Positions 21,774 through 26,283 of a stretch of 26,283 bases of DNA are shown piece by piece. Both the position numbers and the translations under genes were made by a program. Position 1 is the first letter of the stretch, and each line of letters starts with the position of its first letter. Source of the stretch: JAPHSX01 sp050298555 (GTDB lineage Bacteria > Pseudomonadota > Gammaproteobacteria > Thiohalomonadales > Thiohalomonadaceae); contig JBNKUL010000013.1 in the NCBI GenBank assembly GCA_050298555.1, positions 1 through 26,283 of the forward strand. The letters are read 5' to 3'. The notes beneath the pieces are model-generated. The model had not been told where the DNA came from. It ran no database searches and saw only the letters and a list, made by a program, of their open reading frames with translations.

Positions 21774-23594
21774 ATGTCTCGACCGCCTGTAACGACACCC
21801 TGCAGGGCCATACTGCGGCCCCTGGCACTCTGCTGGCTGCTGCTGCAGGCTGTGGTTGCAGCGGCCCAAAGCATGGATGCACCCCTCCTCACCCTTACCC
21901 CGCAACAGCACCAGTATGACGTCGCGGCCGTCAGCCAATACCTGGTCGACCCCGGTAGCCAGCTGACGATCGAGCAGCTGCTGCAGCCCCGGCAGGAGAT
22001 GGCGTGGCGCCCCGTCATGGGCACGGCCAGCAGCTTCGGTTTTTCCGACGCCGCCTACTGGTTGCGCTTTGACCTTATCAACCGAAATCCCCCCGATGCC
22101 GACCACTTCGTCGAACTCCACTACCCGCTGCTGGATGAAATCAATCTCTACCTGGTCCATCAGGGGCAGGTGATCTATCAGGTCAGCACCGGCGACGAGC
22201 TCCCCTACGCCAGCCGTCCCTATGCCTTCCGCAACTTCCTTTTCAAACCACCGTTACCCCGCGGTGAACTGCTGTCGCTCTATGTCCGCATCAAAAACCA
22301 GGGCTCGCTGCTTGCCCCGCTACAGTTGTGGCATGAGCATGACTTCTATATCCACGAGCAGGAGGAGTTGGCTGCACAGGGACTCTACTTTGGCGTGCTA
22401 CTTGCCTTCTCCCTCTACAATGGTCTGCTGTTTCTCTTCACCCGGGAACGGGCCACCGCCTACCTCACTATCTATATCATCACCCTGGGAATGTTCCATG
22501 CCTCACTGTTTGGCCTGGGCTATCAGTACCTGTGGCCACACTCCCCCACGCTGCAGCAGTACAGTATTCCGTTCTTTATGTCGCTGGCGCTTTTCGCCGC
22601 ACTACGTTTTGCCCACCACTTCCTCTCCTTAAGCGAGAGTTGCCCCAAAGGGGTCTGGCTATTGCAGGGGCTGTCGCTGCTTAGCCTGCTGCTCATCGTT
22701 TCCCTGCCTCTTTTTCCCTACAGTCTGGCGGTACGGGCATGCCTGATGCTGGTACTACTGAGCGCCACCCTCCTGCTCCTCGCCTCATTCATAGCGTGGC
22801 GCCGGCTTCAGGGCGATGCGGGCTTTTTCTTTGCCGCCTGGCTCGTCTTTCTGCTAGCCGTCATCGCCTCGGCCTCCGACAAGCTCGGCTGGGGCGGCAT
22901 CGGCTACACCGCCGACCTCGTCATGCAACTGGCGGTCATGCTGCAGATCTCCATCTTCACCCTGGCGGAGGCGAAGCGCAGGCATGAGGAGCACCAACAA
23001 CGTCTTGCAATAGAACAACAGACCGCCCAGGAACTGGCCCGCCAGGTAAAGGAACGGACGGCGGCACTGGAGGAGGCGAATCGCCGCCTCGATGCCATGA
23101 GCCACACCGACGGCCTCACCGGCCTCAGCAACCGTCGCCGCTTCGATGAGGAGCTGGAGCGGCAATACGGTGCCGCGGTGCGTAACGCCACCCCCATCAG
23201 CCTCGCCATGCTCGATATCGATCTCTTCAAGCGCATTAACGACGACCATGGCCACCAGGTGGGAGATGACTACCTGCGCCTTATTGCCGCCCTCATCGCC
23301 GCCGAGGTGAAGCGTCCCCTGGACATCGCCTGCCGCTATGGCGGTGAAGAGTTCGCCCTGATCCTGCCCGATACCCCCAGCACCAGCGCCAACACCATTG
23401 CCGAATGCATCCGTAGCGCCGTCGAGTCGCTGCACCACAGGGTGGGGGAGGAGGTCGTGCCGGTCACCATCAGCATCGGCACGGCCACCCTCACCCCGCA
23501 ACGCGATAGCACTCCGGCCAGTCTGGTGCAGCTCGCCGACCAGGCCCTCTACCGAGCCAAGGAGGAGGGCAGGAACCGGGTAGTCAGCTGCTGA
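21774..23594 (+). CDS. 7TMR-DISM diguanylate cyclase
   Basis: 606-residue membrane protein. A signal peptide (about 1-32) is followed by a periplasmic 7TMR-DISMED2 jelly-roll domain (about 45-190; YWLRFDL and LHYPLLDEINLYLV are typical). Next come seven membrane segments (about 200-398), a coiled-coil linker (about 400-440) and a GGDEF domain (about 445-602). The active-site motif is GGEEF (523-527), with I-site RPLD (514-517) five residues earlier and DIDLFKRIND intact, so it should make c-di-GMP in response to an extracellular, perhaps carbohydrate-like, signal. No ribosome site precedes ATG 21774. A TATAAA at 21755-21760 could serve as -10 and yield a near-leaderless transcript. Confidence 0.93.
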   Translation: MSRPPVTTPCRAILRPLALCWLLLQAVVAAAQSMDAPLLTLTPQQHQYDVAAVSQYLVDPGSQLTIEQLLQPRQEMAWRPVMGTASSFGFSDAAYWLRFDLINRNPPDADHFVELHYPLLDEINLYLVHQGQVIYQVSTGDELPYASRPYAFRNFLFKPPLPRGELLSLYVRIKNQGSLLAPLQLWHEHDFYIHEQEELAAQGLYFGVLLAFSLYNGLLFLFTRERATAYLTIYIITLGMFHASLFGLGYQYLWPHSPTLQQYSIPFFMSLALFAALRFAHHFLSLSESCPKGVWLLQGLSLLSLLLIVSLPLFPYSLAVRACLMLVLLSATLLLLASFIAWRRLQGDAGFFFAAWLVFLLAVIASASDKLGWGGIGYTADLVMQLAVMLQISIFTLAEAKRRHEEHQQRLAIEQQTAQELARQVKERTAALEEANRRLDAMSHTDGLTGLSNRRRFDEELERQYGAAVRNATPISLAMLDIDLFKRINDDHGHQVGDDYLRLIAALIAAEVKRPLDIACRYGGEEFALILPDTPSTSANTIAECIRSAVESLHHRVGEEVVPVTISIGTATLTPQRDSTPASLVQLADQALYRAKEEGRNRVVSC

Positions 23595-23698
23595 GGCATC
23601 CCTGCCGATCCCGCCAGCCATAACCGCGTCTCCCCTTGCAGCCCCTGGTGCATGCGCCGACAATGTCCCGCCCACCAAAGCGAACGAAACAGACACCG

Positions 23699-26283
23699 AT
23701 GGCCAACGACCACATCAAGATCAAAGGCGCCCGCCAGAACAACCTGAAGAACCTCGACCTGGAGCTGCCGCTGGGGGAGCTGATCGTGGTCACCGGGGTC
23801 TCCGGCTCAGGTAAGTCCTCACTCGCCTTCGATACGGTCTACGCCGAGGGGCAGCGGCGCTACGTCGAGACCTTCTCCCCCTACGCGCGGCAGTTCCTCG
23901 ATCGCATGGACCGGCCGCAGGTAGAAGCCATCGAAGGCATTCCGCCCAGTATCGCCATCGACCAGACCAACCCGGTGCGCACCTCGCGCTCCACCGTCGG
24001 CACCATGACCGAGCTGAACGACCACCTCAAACTGTTGTTCGCCCGCGCCGCCACCCTCTACTGCCACGGCTGCGGCCGCGAGGTTCAGCGCGACAACCCC
24101 GATGGCATTTACGAGCAGCTGATGAAAGAGGCGGACGGTGAGCCGCGCCTCATCGTCACCTTCGCCATCGAAGTGCCGCACAACTTCACCAATGATGAAA
24201 TAAAGAAGGTACTGGAGCAGCAGGGCTATACCCGCCTTCATTCAGAAGAGGGAAATATCATCGAGGTGGTGCAGGACCGCATGCGCCTCAACGGCGACAA
24301 CCGCGGCCGCCTCACCGAGGCGCTGGAGATCGCCCTGGAGAGGGGACACGGCAAGTGCGCGGTCTACAACCATGACGCCCCCGAACAGCAGCCGTGGAAA
24401 TTTTCGTCGGACTTGCACTGCGCCGCCTGCGACATCCACTACAGGGAACCGCAACCCAACCTCTTCTCCTTCAACTCGGCGCTGGGTGCCTGCGAGGAGT
24501 GCCGCGGCTTCGGCCGCACCATCGGCATCGACTGGAACCTGGTGATCCCCGACGACTCGCTATCGTTAAGGGATGGTGCGATCAAACCGTTCCGTAGCGG
24601 CTACTCGATGGAGTGTCAGGAGGACCTGGTGCGCTACGGCCGCAAGCGCAAGATCGACCTCGACACCCCGTGGCGCGACCTTGATGAGAAGACGAAGCAG
24701 TGGGTGATCGACGGCGAGGGGCCTCAAGGTGGATTCAGTAATGGGAAGAGCTGGTACGGGGTTCAGGAGTACTTCGACTTCCTCGTCAGCAAGTCCTACA
24801 AGATGCACATCCGCATCATGCTCTCCAAGTACCGCAGCTACGACGTCTGCCCCAGCTGCCACGGCGCACGCTTAAAAGACGAGGTGTTCGACTTCCGCAT
24901 CGGCACGAAGAAGGAGGCCGACGCGGTGCTCGACCCGGCCGAACGCTTCCGTGCCGACCTCGTCACCATGGACGATGAGCTCTACGCCAGACTCCCCGGC
25001 CTCAACCTCTTCGACGTGATGCAGCTGCCGCTGGAGCGGGCCAAGTCCTTCTTCGATAATTTATTCAACAAGAAGAAAAAGTCGGCGGCCGACTTCGAGC
25101 TGCTGCTCGAGGAGATCCGCTCGCGCCTCAACTACCTCATCGACGTCGGCCTCGGCTACCTCACCCTGGACCGCCAGTCGCGCACCCTCTCCGGCGGTGA
25201 AGTGCAGCGCATCAACCTCACCACCGCGCTCGGCACCTCGCTGGTGAACACCCTGTTCGTGCTGGACGAGCCGAGCATCGGCCTCCACCCGCGCGACATC
25301 GACCGCATCAACGGCATCCTGCGCCGCCTGCGTGATGCGGGTAACTCCCTGCTGGTGGTCGAGCACGACCCGCAGATCATGCTCGGCGCCGACCGCATCC
25401 TCGACATCGGCCCCGGCCCCGGCGAGCGCGGCGGCAACATCGTCTTCTACGGTACGCCGAAACAGCTGGTGAAGGACAAGCAATCCCTCACTGCTAAATA
25501 CCTCAACGGCGAGCTGCACGTCGCCGAATCCACCGAGCCCAAACGCCCGGATGAGAAGAGCGGCCACATCGAGATCCTCGGCGCCGCCGAGCACAACCTG
25601 AAAGACCTCGATGTCCGCATCCCGCTCAATCGCCTGGTCACCCTCACCGGCGTCTCCGGCTCCGGCAAGTCGACCCTGGTGCAGGACATCCTGTTCAACG
25701 CCCTCTCCAAGATCAAAGGCAGGCCCGAGGAGATCCCCGGCGCCCATCGCGCGATCAACGGCCACGAACTGGTCGACGATGTGGTACTGCTGGACCAGGC
25801 ACCGATTGGTAAGTCCTCACGCTCTAACCCGGTCAGCTACGTCGGCGCCTGGGATGCAATCCGCAAGCGCTTCGCCGATACCCAGATCGCCAAGGAGCGC
25901 GGGTACAAACCCGGCACCTTCAGCTTCAACTCCGGCAACGGCCGCTGCCCCACCTGCAACGGCTCCGGCTTCGAACACGTGGAGATGCAGTTCCTCAGCG
26001 ACGTTTATCTGCGCTGCCCCGACTGCAACGGCAAGCGATACCGGAATGAAATTCTGGAGGTGCAGGTCGGCGGCAAATCGGTGGCCGATATCCTCGAGCT
26101 CACCGTCACCGAGGCGCTGCAGTTCTTTAAGGACGAAAAGGATATTCACAGGGTACTGGAACCGCTGCAGGCGGTCGGCCTCTCCTACCTGCGCCTCGGC
26201 CAGCCGGTGCCGACCCTCTCCGGCGGTGAGGCGCAGCGCCTCAAGCTCGCCGGATATCTGGCCAAGACCGGGACGAAAAAGAA
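23699..26283 (+). CDS. uvrA: UvrA-type excinuclease subunit, divergent class, 3' end beyond window
   Basis: First 861 codons. Two ABC ATPase halves are visible: Walker A GVSGSGKSS (33-41) and LSGGE (497-501) in the first, GVSGSGKST (about 648-656) and LSGGE (840-844) in the second. Zinc-type Cys pairs occur in the first half (CHGCG; CAAC with CEEC; CPSCHG) and in the C-terminal hairpin (CPTCNGSG with CPDCNGKRY). UvrA recognises DNA damage with UvrB. The segment following Walker A reads FSPYARQFLDRMDRPQVEAI and RTSRSTVGTMTELNDHLKLL, unlike the SHNPRSTVGTITEIYDYLRLL of canonical UvrA. This may therefore be a second, UvrA-like paralogue. ATG 23699 has no clear ribosome site. The 104 bp before it show nothing recognisable. 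Confidence 0.9.
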   Translation, partial: MANDHIKIKGARQNNLKNLDLELPLGELIVVTGVSGSGKSSLAFDTVYAEGQRRYVETFSPYARQFLDRMDRPQVEAIEGIPPSIAIDQTNPVRTSRSTVGTMTELNDHLKLLFARAATLYCHGCGREVQRDNPDGIYEQLMKEADGEPRLIVTFAIEVPHNFTNDEIKKVLEQQGYTRLHSEEGNIIEVVQDRMRLNGDNRGRLTEALEIALERGHGKCAVYNHDAPEQQPWKFSSDLHCAACDIHYREPQPNLFSFNSALGACEECRGFGRTIGIDWNLVIPDDSLSLRDGAIKPFRSGYSMECQEDLVRYGRKRKIDLDTPWRDLDEKTKQWVIDGEGPQGGFSNGKSWYGVQEYFDFLVSKSYKMHIRIMLSKYRSYDVCPSCHGARLKDEVFDFRIGTKKEADAVLDPAERFRADLVTMDDELYARLPGLNLFDVMQLPLERAKSFFDNLFNKKKKSAADFELLLEEIRSRLNYLIDVGLGYLTLDRQSRTLSGGEVQRINLTTALGTSLVNTLFVLDEPSIGLHPRDIDRINGILRRLRDAGNSLLVVEHDPQIMLGADRILDIGPGPGERGGNIVFYGTPKQLVKDKQSLTAKYLNGELHVAESTEPKRPDEKSGHIEILGAAEHNLKDLDVRIPLNRLVTLTGVSGSGKSTLVQDILFNALSKIKGRPEEIPGAHRAINGHELVDDVVLLDQAPIGKSSRSNPVSYVGAWDAIRKRFADTQIAKERGYKPGTFSFNSGNGRCPTCNGSGFEHVEMQFLSDVYLRCPDCNGKRYRNEILEVQVGGKSVADILELTVTEALQFFKDEKDIHRVLEPLQAVGLSYLRLGQPVPTLSGGEAQRLKLAGYLAKTGTKK

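Noticed and set aside
23819..26149. Several minus-strand frames opposite uvrA
   Set aside because: They show antisense composition, no motifs, and conflict with a clearly coding UvrA frame.
1..26283. CRISPR array, tRNA, rRNA, prophage or transposase genes
   Set aside because: No regularly spaced repeats, no cloverleaf-like or rRNA-like sequence, and no transposase or phage protein motifs were found on either strand.

Overview
The window reads as chromosomal DNA of a GC-rich, motile, sulfur-oxidising gammaproteobacterium. The main evidence is a Gly/Asn/Trp/Tyr-rich secreted protein of the sulfur globule type. The gene families around it (ppk/ppx, fbpABC with Fur-type boxes, trkH with a Kdp-type two-component system, GGDEF/EAL proteins, HBM-type chemoreceptors) fit a Chromatiales- or Sedimenticola-like bacterium. 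The taxon is an inference; there is no rRNA gene here to settle it.

Layout. Positions 1-158 hold the 3' end of polyphosphate kinase. Two tandem, collinear 620-residue chemoreceptors (199-4230, minus) separate it from exopolyphosphatase (4436-5938), an unrecognised 216-residue protein and a 61-residue Cys-rich protein, all on the minus strand. A glutaredoxin (7020-7277) and the sulfur globule-like gene (7344-7757) converge on one shared bidirectional terminator. Next come an HMA-like small protein without CXXC, a small unknown protein, a metallophosphoesterase, and a GAF-PAS-PAS-GGDEF-EAL c-di-GMP protein (minus).

Positions 12271-13902 form a compact metal-response operon: a MerR-family regulator behind a textbook 19-bp-spacer promoter, a CGGC heavy-metal-binding protein, a periplasmic DUF411 protein, and a lipoprotein cytochrome c coupled to DUF411 through TGATG. 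Positions 13952-17846 form a ferric-iron ABC transporter operon. Its promoter carries one Fur-like inverted repeat between -35 and -10 and a second just downstream. A REPIN-like double palindrome lies between the permease and ATPase genes and contains the permease stop codon.

Positions 17875-21633 form a potassium module. trkH (minus) is divergent from a shortened KdpD-like histidine kinase and a KdpE-type response regulator. The intergenic region holds a perfect 9-bp direct repeat with 11-bp period that closely resembles the Escherichia coli KdpE site as I remember it. No kdpFABC pump is present in the window, so the likely target of this system is trkH; this is the most interesting regulatory arrangement seen. 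The window ends with a 7TMR-DISM diguanylate cyclase (21774-23594) and the first 861 codons of a divergent UvrA.

No CRISPR array, tRNA, rRNA, transposase, prophage gene or obvious defence system was seen. The novelty here is in regulatory wiring and small uncharacterised proteins rather than in a large new locus.
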